Assembly (NCBI GenBank): GCA_000149265.1
Contig: CH000031.1
Location: 50,337 to 114,336, forward strand
From: Ciona savignyi
Taxonomy: Eukaryota; Chordata; Ascidiacea; Phlebobranchia; Cionidae
DNA: 64,000 nt
Direction of reading: 5' to 3'
In this document: positions 35,557-46,036 of the stretch, piece by piece
How positions within the stretch are numbered: position 1 is the stretch's first letter
How the letters are laid out: each line of letters opens with the position of its first letter
Translations under genes and position numbers: made by a program
Notes under the pieces: model-generated
Told to the model about the DNA's origin: nothing
Database searches by the model: none
What the model saw: only the letters and a program-made list of their open reading frames with translations

Positions 35557-35947
35557 TTAATTCGAGCAACCTGAGTAAAACGTCCAATCTACAAAGAGAT
35601 TCTCTTGCCAGTCATCTTCTACAGATCCCTCCATTTGAAGTATAAAGCCATATATAAAGATTTCGGTCACACTCGCCTGGTATGTGTCGAGCACAGATAG
35701 ATTTTTGTTCCGAACTGTTATGTCAACTAAAATCGGTACAGAATACAAGCATATCATGTAAGGGACAACTGTCTTTTTCTTTGGAGATTTCTGTCCGAGA
35801 GACAGATCAAAATTTCCCTTATGAGAAGTTAGCAATTCTGAAATATTTAAAGTTTAAAAAATCATAAATACAATACGTTTGTTTAAAAAGCTTACCGCAT
35901 TCAGCTATTTTTAAACCACAGATAACGACCAACAGAATGAATTTCAT
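35557..35947 (-). CDS. Small secreted protein with H-type-lectin-like domain
   Basis: Two exons, 35947-35896 and 35837-35557, split by a 58-bp intron (GTAAGC...TTTCAG) in phase 1, encode 110 residues. Exon 1 is almost entirely a signal peptide (MKFILLVVICGLKIAEC). The rest has the spacing of an H-type lectin: a CLYSVPILVDITV strand, an IYGFIL strand, then a W and VDWTFYSG. It is clearly paralogous to exon 2 of the 47232-48814 gene (CLSSVPIFVTATA, YGFLFEL, IVDWVIYTG), and the intron after the signal peptide is at the same place and phase. The protein stops three codons after YSG, at exactly the point where the paralogue has its splice donor. The stop may therefore lie in what was an intron, or the GTTGCT at 35570 may still act as a donor into the exon at 34831. 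Carbohydrate binding is inference from the fold pattern. Confidence 0.68.
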
Positions 35948-36179
35948 AATTGTTTGTTCAAATTATACAAATATTAAACCTAACCTACAATGCAATGTTT
36001 TAAAATATGGATTAATACACACTTTGCCTTAACGAAAGATTTAAAATACCTTTTGCCACCCTTATCACCATCTCTTAGCAAGTAGCTACCATCATCATAA
36101 TGCATCCAATATAGACATCATACGCGCAAGTACGCGGATATTAATGGGAAAGCTAAAGACGAACTCTCAATCACCTTAC

Positions 36180-36390
36180 TGTTCGCGTTAAGTTACCAAC
36201 CCCTGATGGGCACGTCACAAAAGAACGTTTAAATATAGAAATCTTTAAATGAATCGGTTTATCCAACTGTTTGTTTACACGACCATTCTGTATCGGGGAG
36301 ATTTTATTATTATTTTGTCCCACAAAGATCGTTTTCCAATAGAATCGGTTTATCAATCGGTCGCGTTGACCATTCGGCAACATAAACAAT
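36180..36390 (-). repeat. Two degraded SINE-B copies
   Basis: aagttaccaacccctgatgg ... cgtcacaaaagaacgtttaa and atcggtcgcgttgaccattc: fragments of SINE-B in reverse order. The minus-strand open frame across 36171-36620 follows from these repeats. Confidence 0.5.
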
Positions 36391-36678
36391 GGATTTTCGG
36401 GGAAGTATGACGTCACCAAACGTATACAGTGATCTCTCTCCAGTCCGACTGATGACCATAGAGGTACGAATAACCAACCGCACAATATAGTTGGGTCATG
36501 CAACGTATGGTGAAACCCCACCAACTCTTTTTTGTTCGCAATAAAAATTATTATCGATTTGTGTTGTGTTTCGGCCCCATTTACACCCGCAATAATATTG
36601 TATTTTAATTGGTTATGCATATTTTGTTTTGGGGAAAATCGGGGTAAAATGGGTAATTTAAAATCTAATTATTTTTTG

Positions 36679-36860
36679 TCCGGCTGGTTGGTCTAACGGT
36701 TAAGTGCGTCGCCTTCCAATCGAAAGGTTGCAGGTGCGAAACTGGTCGCTAGCTCGTCGGTTGTGTCCTTGGGCAAGGCACTTCACGGACCATAGAGATA
36801 CTAATATATATATACATGTATATTAGTATCTCTATGTCACGGACATTGTCTGAACCCTCT
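36679..36860 (+). repeat. SINE-A copy interrupted by a palindrome
   Basis: Forward copy from tccggctggttggtctaacg to ttgtctgaaccctct. It is split at cacttcacggac by the 46-bp insertion at 36791-36836 and continues with tcacggacattg. Confidence 0.88.
36791..36836. mobile_element. 46-bp palindromic insertion with 8-bp target duplication
   Basis: catagagatactaatata faces its exact reverse complement tatattagtatctctatg across a ~10-bp tatatacatg-type centre. It is bounded by the duplicated SINE word TCACGGAC (36783-36790 and 36837-36844). The family consensus of SINE-A has a single copy of this word, so the insertion is recent and its limits are exact. Confidence 0.85.
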
Positions 36861-37193
36861 GTAACCTTATTTTATACGCCGTAGTAGTAAATATAACTTA
36901 TTAACAATACTACACTATTTATTTATTAATGAAACCAATTATTAAAAGCAAAAAAAACAGTAACTACGAAACCCGCAAAAATTCTGGCTGATTAGACACA
37001 GTAATTGACAAATATACAGTGTGTACGTGTGTGCAATGTTAATAGCACCAGCTATCTATATATCTTCTACTGCATTAAATGTGTTAATGATTCATTGTGT
37101 TAAGCTTGGTATAAAAATACAAGATACGGGCGCATTTAATACTATATAGATGGAATACTTACGATATATTAGTTACAATATATATAACTAGTA

Positions 37194-40100
37194 TTAAACA
37201 TGAGATAAAATATTCAGTAGTTTTTCGACTGAAACTTGCTGGTCGTTCGACTTTGAATGTGATGTCACAGCACGTTCTATTGCGTCACTGATTGATGTTT
37301 GAAGCAATCCAAGTGAATAGATGAGGTTGTAGTTGGCGACCATTCTCTCCACTTCTTTCCTTGGTAGGTTGTCTGCGGGGATCAAAATATTCATGCAAAT
37401 TTTTATGGGGTTTTATCCACTGTAATCGCGTTTTTTAATTCACTGTAATATTGTTTTTAAAGCTGAAAATATGGAAACAACTGACCGATTAGCTTGGTGG
37501 TTTAGTGCGTCGCTTTTTGCCTGAAGGGTTATAAGTTTAAAACTGGTCGCTAGCTAGTCGGTTGTGTCCTTGGGGGTTTTATGTTGGGTTTTAATAAATT
37601 TTTGTTTGCATACTATTTATCTAGTTGTATCTTGTTTTCTTTCAAATGACGTGTTTTAACGACTGTTCGTGATGCCGTCTTTTCCCGTTCCTGCGCCGTG
37701 ATTTAATTAGTTTACCAGTTTTTTAATAACGAAAAAATTAAACTATGGTGACAAGATAACGCAATTAGTGCAACAGAACATTTAGCCTAATGCGAATTTG
37801 ACATTAGTGAAATTTCATTTTAGGGGCATTTATTTTAACACTTTTATCCACGCTATTTCCAATATCAAAATTGTTTTTAAAATGACATGTTTTAACGACT
37901 GTTTGTTTTGTCGTCTTTTCTTGTCCCTGTGTCGTGATTTTATTTAATACTGAAGAAAATAATTCAACCGTAAGGTTGCAGGTGCGAAACTGGCCGCTAG
38001 CTTTTGGTTGTGTCCTTGGGCAAGGCACTTTACGGACATTGCCTGAACCTAGCGGATTAATGGGTTCTACCAAATTAAAGGAACGTGTAATTCATATACA
38101 ACACACTGCAATAGCTCCGGTAACCCGACGGTGGACGCGAGGTGATCTGACAATTACCCGTGTGTTAACCCCCTTGGTTTTCCATTCACAGGGATAAACA
38201 TGAATATTCTACCAACCGACACAACAACCAGGGGAATACCCACCTTGTTTATACGGATGGTAGTTCCTAAGAGCGTGCGCGAGGCAGTTGAAGTTCCTCT
38301 TCCACGCTTCCATCCTCCTTCCATCCTCCCCCGCATCATCTGGGATCCGAGGGATCGGTTCTCTCTCATCCCATCCTGGATGGAAGATTTATGTTTACCG
38401 AGCCAAGTTTCGAACCCATGATGGGCTATGCACTTGGACCGTTTTTTTATATAAAAGTCGGTATATGTATAGTGTCGGTCGCGTTAACCATTCGGCCACA
38501 CGACCGTACTGTATATTTATGTTTATCCCCGTGAATGGGAAAACCAAGAGTGTTATCACACGGGCAATCGTCAGATTACCTCGCGCCTATCGTGGGTTAG
38601 TGGAGCTATTGCAGTGTGTTGTTTATGATAGACATGTTCCTTTAATTTGGTAGAACCCCATTATTCCGGCTGGGGTTCAGGCAAATGTTTGGTTAAGTGC
38701 CTTGGCCCAAGGACATAACCGATGCGCAGCTAGCGACTAATTTTGACTAACTGGACTGTGGATACACAACACACTACAATAGCTCCGGTAATTCGTTGGT
38801 GGGCACGAGGTGATCTGATTATTTTCCAATTTATAACTTTTTTACTTTCAATTCATAGAGGTTTCCTAAAAGTATGTATGTCATGTAGGTAACACAGAAT
38901 ATACCTGCAGTTTGGGTTCTATTCTTGCCCGAAGAGTTTAGTTCAGAATTTCTCTGTGATTTTTTACTGGATTTTTCTGCAACAAATCGTTATTTATTTA
39001 ATTTATGGCTTGAAATATTGTTAAATGGCACAAAATTTTGTTTTTAAATTTATAAAATTTTTGTGTTTGGAAAATAACACTCAATTTTATCCTTACATTT
39101 TGACATTTATAAAAGATCTTTTCATAAAAATAGGATATGATATTTATGCTTATCCCCGTGAATGGGAAAAATCAAGGAGGTTAACACATGGGTTGTGCAT
39201 TCACAGTCCAGTTAACCAGGGTATATATAATGGTATCTAAATCGTACAGTGTAAAATTAAGACGTTCCTTCTAATTTTGGTAGAATTTAATAAAAATGCT
39301 ATGGGTCAGGCAATGTTGGCTTAAAGCATTGCATAACAATACAACAGCCTTTAAAGCAACTGGTTTTAACACAAAAACCAACCAAAGTCGACAATCAAAC
39401 CACATTAGCTAACCCAACAACATTTTTGCTCCCATGTCTACTCGCAACAAAACATACGTTGGGAAATGTCGGTTTTCACGCTGGTTGAATCATTCCGAGA
39501 ATGTTGGAAGGATTGCGTGGGAGGACCTCTAGTGGTGTCGAAGGAATGTTCCGGATACAACTGACGCTCAGCGTGCATGAGTGGCTCAATGAACTCACGC
39601 CAACTATAAACAAATTGTGTTGAAGTTTCAATGCAAATTTATAATAATCCGACGGGTTTGTCTGGTGGTTTAGTGCGATGCCTTTCAGCCAAAGGGTTGC
39701 AGGTGCGAAACTGGTCGCTAGCTAGTCGGTTGTGTCCTTGGGCAAGGCACATAACGGACATTGTATAAACCCAGTGGATTAATGGGTTCGACCAAATTGA
39801 AGGAACGTGTCTATCATACACAACACACTGCAATAGCTCCGGTAACCCGACAGTGGACGCGAGGTGATCTGAAGATTGCCCATGTGTTAACCCCCTTGGT
39901 TTCCCATTCACGGCGATAAACATGAATATCCTCCTATCTACAAATAGACCCAATTGAAGGTGACCTACTTTACTACTCCTTGAGCAATTTCAGCGTTTTG
40001 TAGCATTTTGGTGACCACAGAGCTAGTTAGAGGGATTTGCATACGGACACAGACATCTTGTATAACTTCCGCTTTTAACTCCCCATTTCCCAACCTTAAT

Positions 40101-43100
40101 AAGAAATGAGTATTTTCAGGTTGGATTCAATTTATGACACTGGTAAGTACTGACATGCTTGATCTGTTGCCATTAATGGATTTTAACCAGTTTTGTGGAA
40201 CTGTATGCGAGTGTAACTCAACAACATTTCTACTGGACTTGTACGAATGAGATAGTACATTCGTCCCGACATTATAAGTCGGCAGGTTAGCTCATTCGTT
40301 ATGTATCAGCCTGTTAGCCGATAGGTGGTGAGATCAAAACCAACCATGGAAAGGCACTAAGCAAATATCATCTGAATCCATTGGGCTGATGGGTTGAACT
40401 ACAGCAGCCTAAATCACAACACAATATAGCTAAAAGTATAATTTGAAACAACGGGTTTTACCAAGTTGAATGTATCATACACAACACACTGCTCTGGTAA
40501 CCTGACCGTAGAAGCAAAGTGATCTAACGATTGCCCGTGTGTTAACCCCCTTGATTTTACCATTCACAGGGATAAACATAAAAATCCTATCTTACCCTAG
40601 CTGGTTACATGGGTATTTTATTTATATAAATTCTCTATTCAACTAAAAATTGCGTATTTTGTTTTGACTTTACATAAAAATACTAATTAAATTATACATA
40701 AAAATATTAATTTAATTAGAAATAATTGACTTAACATAAAAATACTACTTCCAAGCAAGTCTAATATTTCCGATCAATGAACATTCGAATTACCGGAGCT
40801 ATTGCAGTGCGTTGTATATGATAGGCATGTTCCTTCAATTTGGTAGAACCCATTAATCCGCTGGGTTCAGGCAATGTCCGTAAAGTGCCTTGCCCAAGGA
40901 AACAACCGACCAGATAAACATGAATATCCGAGATCGAGTAACATTCCAACCTCACCTGTCGGCACTTGCAAGCGCAGATTGTAGTTTGTTGAAATAAACT
41001 TCCTCCGACCCCAACAATTGTTCCTTCAATAAACTGGTGAGTTTCTCATCGCAAGTATTTGATGGAAGACGTGACGTTTCAAAGTCTGTAGCAGGTGGTT
41101 CGCTCATTTTAACCGGGGAACGAGACTGTCTCGATCTGGAAAATATAGTTTTAGGATAGGAAAGGCAGGATATTCATGCTGATTGTCAGATCACCTTGTG
41201 CCCATCGTTGGGTTTAGTTTAGTTTATTCATTTCTTACCTTAGTATTAAAAAAAAAGAAATGAAAAAAATCACAACACAGGAATGGGAAAAGACGTTAAA
41301 ACATGTCATTTAAAAAAAGGATTACCAGCGCTATTTCAGTGTGTTGTGTATAATTCACACTCTCAGTTTGGAAGAATCCATCACTGGGTTTAGGCGAGCG
41401 GTTCCCAAACTTTTTTGTTGGCGGCGCCTTTTGTAAACTTATTAAACCTTGCGGCTCCCTCATAAAGCCAAAATTTTCAAACTGCATGTATTGTATATCC
41501 AGACTATAGCATGCATTTGGATAACCATTCAAACTCTTTAAAACTATTCACTAAACTACTAAAGTGATGAACAGTCAATTAATGCAAAGCAGTTATTTGA
41601 CAAACCATTATTCGAAAACAATGCCATGTTAGTGAGCAAATAGTGGCAGATAACACCGAACAATGGATTTTAAGTAAAACGAATGCTGTATGCCAGTGTA
41701 TGGGGTTGTACACCAGGCTCAAACATCTCCAATTAACGTTTTACTGGTGTATTGTTTTTTTTGTGAAAAAAACAATAAATGCAGCAATTTCCGCATGCTT
41801 TCGCGGCGCCCCTGGCAAAGTCTCGCCGCGGCGCCCAGTTTGGGAACTGCTGGTTTAGGCAATGTCTGTTTAATACCTTGCCAACGGACACGACTAACTA
41901 GCTAGCGACTGGGAAAACCAAGAAGTTAATACACTTGCAATTGTCAGATCACCTCACACCCACCATAAAGTTACCTGAGCTATTGCAGTGTGCTGTATAA
42001 GAATTAGAATAATTTTACATTTAAACATCTTGAAATATATGCCAACTTTATCTTTTAGCCAAGGTTACCTATAATTTTCTGGTATCTTAGGGGTGAATTG
42101 CTGTGGTGGCACGCCGGATTTGGTCAAACATTGCGATAGAGAGTTCAGGAATTTTTCGTAGTTGATTTGATTCGGTTCCGACTTGTCTGAAGAAAAACAT
42201 TGTAAAATTGAAAAATAGAATATTGATGTAGAATTAGTTCAGATGTGTATTTGTTGGTGCTAAACCTTATTTTAAAAACCTATATACAATACACAAGTGT
42301 CCGACTGTTAGCTCAGTGTGTTAGTGCATTGGCTATCAGCCGAAGGGTTGCAGGTACGAAACTGGTTGTTAGCATATTGGTTGTATCCTTGGACAAAGCA
42401 CATAACGTACATTACCTGAAGCCAGCGGATTAATGGGTTCTTCAAGTTAAGGAAATTTGTAAATCATACACAACACACTACAATAGCTCCGGTAACCCGA
42501 CGGTAGGTGCGAAGTGATCTAACGATTTCCCGTGTGTTAACCCCCTTGGTTTCCCCATTCACGGGGATAAACATGAATATTCTATCCGGTGTACGTACCA
42601 TCCGCAAATCTTCGGAAAGCAAGTTTCATCAGCGAAGGCTTAAGTGGCAACCCATGTCTCAGCGCCACCAGACTTAACTGCGTCTCGCTTACATAACCAC
42701 TCAGCTGGCGATCGAATGATGACAGTTCAATATACATGTCTCTGGGGAAGAGAAAGAGTTAGCAAGCGACCAGTCTTGAACCTGCAACTCTTTGGCTGAA
42801 AGCCAACGCACTAACCCACTGAGCTAATCAGGGAAAAATGTTTTCAAGGAAATATAACTATTACGGAACTAGTTTAGTTGGTTTATTTATTTTTTGCCCC
42901 AGTATTAAAAAAATCAAAAAGGAAAACGAATCAAATTGCGATACACGTCATTAAAAAAGGATATCATTTAATAAATATAGCTGACGCAGTCGCCAAACCT
43001 AGGCGAAATAACAATAATAAGCGAACAAAATTTTATTAAGACCAAAATATTTTTTTATTTGGATTATTTGCGTATTTTATTTGCATTATAAATGCTATTT

Positions 43101-45410
43101 TGCATTTTGGGTATCTCAACAAGATGTCAGAATCTTAGAATCCCAAAGTCTGGTTGAATTGGGTAGCTATCTGGCAGCTCATCAGGCATAAAGTATGGAA
43201 ACAAAACTAGTTGCTAACCGAGATTGTTAGTGTCTTGAGAAAAGCACTGAGCAGAAATTGCCTGAATCTAATGGATTAATGGGTTCTACTAAAATGAAGG
43301 AACTAGTGTATAATATATAACACACTGCAATAGCTCCGATAACCAGACAGTGGGCGCGAAGTAATTTGAAGATTGCCCATGTGATAACACTTTTGGTTTT
43401 TCTCATTCACAGGGTTAAAATATATATCCTATGTAAGATGCTAATATGGGGATATCTAAAAATAATAAAAGCAGTTTACTTGATTTTATAACTTGGAAAT
43501 GAGCGTAATTTCTTGGCTAATATTAATTCCATTGAGTTTTCAGTGGTATTTTGCGTTTGGTGATCAAATGGCTCGAAAAACTCATCTTCTTTGACCAAGC
43601 TTGAACCTGCATGATATTTGTATTTAAGATTGTATAATAATCCAACCTTATTCAGCACACATTCATATCATCCATTACAACACTATGTCCATGGGATAGA
43701 ATATTCATGTTAATTACGATTGATTTATTCTGGTGGGTTAGTGCGGCGCCTTTCAGCCGAAAGGTTGCAGGTACGAAACTGGTGGTTAGTTAGTCGTTTG
43801 TGTCCTTGGGCAAGGCACTTTATGAACATTGCCTGAACCCAGCGGATTAATGGGTTCTACCAAATTTAAGGAACGTCTAAACCATACACAGCACAATGCA
43901 ATAGCTCTGGATTGAGAGTTTCTTTGGCTTTAATAAAATTTATTCACTGGGTTTGGGCGATTTTTGATAGGACTAAGTGCTTTGTCTAAGAGCACAATCG
44001 AGTAGCCAGCAACCAGTTTCAATCTGACAACCTTTTGGCAAAAAGTGAAGAATTAACCCACCAAGCAACTGTTTAGCCTTAGACCTCACATACATATGGT
44101 CTGTGTGTATGCATGTGTGTGTATGGATGTGTGTGTGTGAATGTTTGTGTGAGTTTGTGCATGTGTGTGTGTGTGAATGTGTGCATTTATGTGCGTTTGT
44201 GTGTGTGTATGTGTGTGCTTGGGGCACACTGCTATGCTTTACTACCTGCAGGCTGAGAGGCCCCAATTGGGGGAAGTACCGGCTTTTTAGTGATTGGAAT
44301 TGCCCCGTGCCGGAAAGATTGGGAACGATCTCCGAACGGTGAAGTGAATGAAGAGATCTGGAAATTATCAATTCTATTTAATGGGTGCAATATATTTTCT
44401 GGAGTGGTCTTGCCCCTATTACTTTTTACCCATTCCTCATATAAAGGATAAGATAAATATAGTTTATCACCATGAATTGGAAAATGCAAGGGATATTATC
44501 ACATTTTTATTCGTCAGATTACTTGGTGTCCGCCATTGACATATATTTTGTACTGTGCTGTGCTGTAGAAGATTTATAAATTCTGTCAGGTAATAGAACT
44601 GTTGAATTTGATGTACAAATCTCTCATAAAGCAACCTGCATTACCGTCTGTTAAACATGAGCATCATACACTTTTCTTATATCATCAGATGGATGTTCTA
44701 TATACCTGGCGTGCCACTTCATGTTGATTTGCAGTTTTATATCCACCTTGTAGGTCGGAAAACTCATATGCTCGGAAAATTGGTTGGGTCAACATAGAAG
44801 GGGTCCCGTGAGGGCCTTTGGGGTAAGTGTTGAAACCATTTACGCTGGAAATAAAGAATTATAATTATTTTTTCAGCAGAAAGGTTGCAGGTACGAAATT
44901 GGTCGCTAGCTGGTTGGTTGTGTCCTTGGGCAAGGCACTTAACAAACATTGCCAAAACTCAGTGGAATGATTGGTTTTAATAAATTGAAGGAATATGTAA
45001 ATCATACACAACATACTGCAATAGCTCTGGTAACCCGACGGTGGGTGCGAGGTGATCTGACGATTGCCCGTGTGATAACGCCTATTGAGTTGTTCCCAAT
45101 CATGGGAATAAACATGAATATCCTATCGTTATCGTATTCCGAAGCTTTCGAATGATAAATCGTACAAAAATTATTTCTAGAGTTCTATTAAGTCAATATA
45201 CTTGTGTTCCAATTATTTTATTCGAGATAAACATGAATATAATCATATATTCTACACTGATCGAGTGATCGTAATGACTAATGAGCCTTACTTTTGTTCG
45301 CTTTCGTCATTTCTTGCTAGGATTTCAACTCTTTTTCCTCCTACGATTTTAACTTCCAATTGTGGGGTGTTATCCGTACCAAATGGGGCATTTTGTGTAA
45401 CTCGCTTCAT
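37194..45410 (-). CDS. C1orf87: C1orf87-type EF-hand-like protein, eleven exons
   Basis: Minus-strand exons: 45410-45292, 44844-44706, 44357-44246, 43606-43480, 42741-42599, 42186-42069, 41135-40956, 40094-39969, 39603-39458, 38375-38244, 37372-37194. They total 1521 bp with consistent phases: 506 residues, against 546 for human C1orf87 as I recall it. Matches recalled by eye follow the human order. The N-terminus TPQLEVKIVGGKR parallels PEIMVKIIGSK. SMELILAKKLRSFP parallels a LLALVRRELKSRP segment. DRQLSGYVSETQLSLVALRH and NQINYEKFLNSL form one degenerate EF-hand pair. WREFIEPLMHA and MEAWKRNFNCLAHALRNY follow, and the C-terminus ERMVANYNLIYSLGL matches RRLIHNYNLIYNLSL. The EF-hand units lack normal calcium ligands. 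The human protein is poorly characterised; a cilium-related role is only inference. Introns are full of SINE-A copies. Confidence 0.82.
37482..37577 (+). repeat. SINE-A head fragment
   Basis: ctgaccgattagcttggtgg to ggtcgctagctagtcggttg; truncated after the gtccttggg block. It lies in the last C1orf87 intron. Confidence 0.75.
37628..37700 (-). repeat. RepC fragment, reverse
   Basis: aaatgacgtgttttaacgac followed by gccgtcttttcccgttcctg. A second reverse fragment is at 37875-37945. Confidence 0.65.
37963..38212 (+). repeat. SINE-A copy, near full length
   Basis: Forward copy. Its end lies only ~30 bp from the splice donor of C1orf87 exon 10 (38244) on the opposite strand. Confidence 0.85.
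38394..38508 (-). repeat. SINE-B copy
   Basis: tttaccgagccaagtttcga, ggaccgtttttttatataaa, gcgttaaccattcggccaca. It begins 19 bp beyond the acceptor side of C1orf87 exon 10. Confidence 0.75.
38515..38760 (-). repeat. SINE-A copy
   Basis: Reverse copy directly after SINE-B: ttatccccgtgaatgggaaa to gcgcagctagcgactaattt. The head is degraded. Confidence 0.8.
39131..39330 (-). repeat. SINE-A copy, strongly diverged
   Basis: Recognisable at cttatccccgtgaatgggaa and ggttaacacatgggt; the body is degraded. Confidence 0.6.
39650..39940 (+). repeat. SINE-A copy, full length
   Basis: Forward copy, gggtttgtctggtggtttag to cggcgataaacatgaatatc; it begins about 50 bp from C1orf87 exon 9. Confidence 0.85.
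40280..40605 (+). repeat. SINE-A copy, old
   Basis: Diverged head (tagctcattcgttatgtatc, gccgataggtggtgagatca), then acacaacacactgctctggt and the tail gataaacataaaaatcctat. Confidence 0.65.
40788..40925 (-). repeat. SINE-A body fragment
   Basis: Reverse: accggagctattgcagtgcg to cctaaggaaacaaccgac-type block. The end lies ~30 bp from C1orf87 exon 7. Confidence 0.8.
41151..41213 (-). repeat. SINE-A tail fragment
   Basis: Reverse fragment ttaggataggaaaggcagga to cttgtgcccatcgttggg, 16 bp upstream of C1orf87 exon 7. It is followed by RepC. Confidence 0.65.
41214..41322 (+). repeat. RepC copy inside a SINE-A
   Basis: tttagtttagtttattcatt, cttagtattaaaaaaaaaga, gaatgggaaaagacgttaaa, acatgtcatttaaaaaagga. 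SINE-A sequence flanks it on both sides, so it may have inserted there. Confidence 0.65.
41396..41852. mobile_element. Non-autonomous hAT element, 457 bp, with 8-bp target duplication
   Basis: Ends gagcggttcccaaactttt and agtttgggaactgctg are inverted copies of the hAT terminus (g/c)agcrgttcccaaact. The flanks are the 8-bp direct repeat GTTTAGGC (41388-41395 and 41853-41860), the size hAT transposases make. The element interrupts a reverse SINE-A copy (the ggg-tttaggcaatgtctg block continues across it). Subterminal GC-rich stretches ggcggcgcc and cggcgcccagt are inverted too. Neither of two small open frames inside resembles a transposase. Confidence 0.85.
41860..42000 (-). repeat. SINE-A remnants
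   Basis: Continuation of the interrupted copy to about 41905, then a second reverse fragment (gggaaaaccaagaagttaat to tgcagtgtgctgtat). About 65 bp from C1orf87 exon 6. Confidence 0.7.
42300..42588 (+). repeat. SINE-A copy, full length
   Basis: Forward copy, ccgactgttagctcagtgtg to gataaacatgaatattctat. It ends 11 bp from the last base of C1orf87 exon 5, i.e. it fills the start of that intron. Confidence 0.85.
42765..42832 (-). repeat. SINE-A head, reverse
   Basis: agcgaccagtcttgaacctg to ccactgagctaatcagg: tRNA-like head only. Confidence 0.7.
42876..43015 (+). repeat. RepC reference copy
   Basis: A ~140-bp dispersed repeat: tttatttattttttgcccca, gtattaaaaaaatcaaaaag, cacgtcattaaaaaaggata, then gctgacgcagtcgccaaacc. 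Other copies are at 16712-16795, 25262-25335, 37628-37700, 41214-41322, 46292-46485 and 55690-55770. The shape suggests the 3' end of a retroposon; no coding part is present. Confidence 0.65.
43195..43435 (+). repeat. SINE-A copy, diverged
   Basis: aactagttgctaaccgagat to ttctcattcacagggttaaa; the tRNA head is almost gone. Confidence 0.7.
43718..43914 (+). repeat. SINE-A copy, tail missing
   Basis: ttgatttattctggtgggtt to gcacaatgcaatagctctgg. Confidence 0.8.
43918..44075 (-). repeat. SINE-A head and body, reverse
   Basis: ttcactgggtttgggcgatt to acccaccaagcaactgttta, facing the previous copy. Confidence 0.7.
44099..44221. repeat. TG-rich microsatellite
   Basis: About 120 bp of tgtgtg with interspersed atg and ttt words, in intron 3 of the C1orf87-type gene. 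Open frames across it on both strands are artefacts. Confidence 0.95.
44873..45128 (+). repeat. SINE-A copy without 5' half of head
   Basis: cagcagaaaggttgcaggta to gaataaacatgaatatccta, in intron 1 of the C1orf87-type gene. Confidence 0.8.
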
Positions 45411-45567
45411 TGCAGCATGTTACAACGGAAATTGGATCAAATTTAAGTCGCCGCGATTACCGATGCTTTAGCTGTTTGTCCGTAGCAACAACTAAAATGG
45501 ATACCCGGTAGTTTTATCCTCATTGAAATTATTGCACATTAAAAAAGGGGCATGTCTTCGGTATATA

Positions 45568-45738
45568 GTGAGGATACGATATTCATTTTTATGTAAAGAG
45601 TTTTAAAACGCAAAGGGTGGTATCACACAGGTAATTGTTAGATTGCCTAATGCCCACCGTCGGGTTACTCGGGGCATTGCAGTGTGTTCTGTATGATTGA
45701 AACGTTTCTTTAATTCAGTAGAACTCACTTCCTTAAGT
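45568..45738 (-). repeat. SINE-A body, reverse
   Basis: gatacgatattcatttttat to agtagaactcacttccttaa, immediately upstream (158 bp) of the C1orf87 start codon. Confidence 0.75.
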
Positions 45739-45821
45739 TTCCATAATCGCTATTTTATTCGCTTGCCATTTTTAAATACTGGGGCAAAAAATGAATAAAC
45801 TAATATAAACTAAGGCTTTTA

Positions 45822-46036
45822 TTGTAAAGCAAGTGAAAATCTAGCCTTGTGTGAGAAACGAACCAACGACTTGGGAGAGATTAACGCTGGTGCAAGTATA
45901 AAGTGAAGAACGTCGCCATCAAGCAACAAACGTAACTGGAGCAACGCAGTCACGAGGAACAGATACCACATTGTTGATCGAAAGTTCCAGAAGTCGTCGC
46001 TTCCACACACGTTACCACACTGTCACTGGTCGACGT
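45822..46036. repeat. Dispersed ~215-bp block, copy 1
   Basis: ccttgtgtgagaaacgaacc, cgacttgggagagattaacg, gaacgtcgccatcaagcaac, ccagaagtcgtcgcttccac. Same orientation as 49610-49925 and 51174-51352, which flank the fibrinogen-domain gene on the other side. Confidence 0.85.

Noticed and set aside
36171..36620. 149-codon minus-strand frame
   Set aside because: Built from degraded SINE-B copies; no family resemblance.
38288..38653. 121-codon plus-strand frame
   Set aside because: It runs antisense to C1orf87 exon 10 and then through SINE-B and SINE-A copies.
43973..44489. Open frames over the TG repeat on both strands
   Set aside because: His/Thr-rich or Cys/Val-rich translations of a microsatellite; only the 44246-44357 part is a real exon, in another context.
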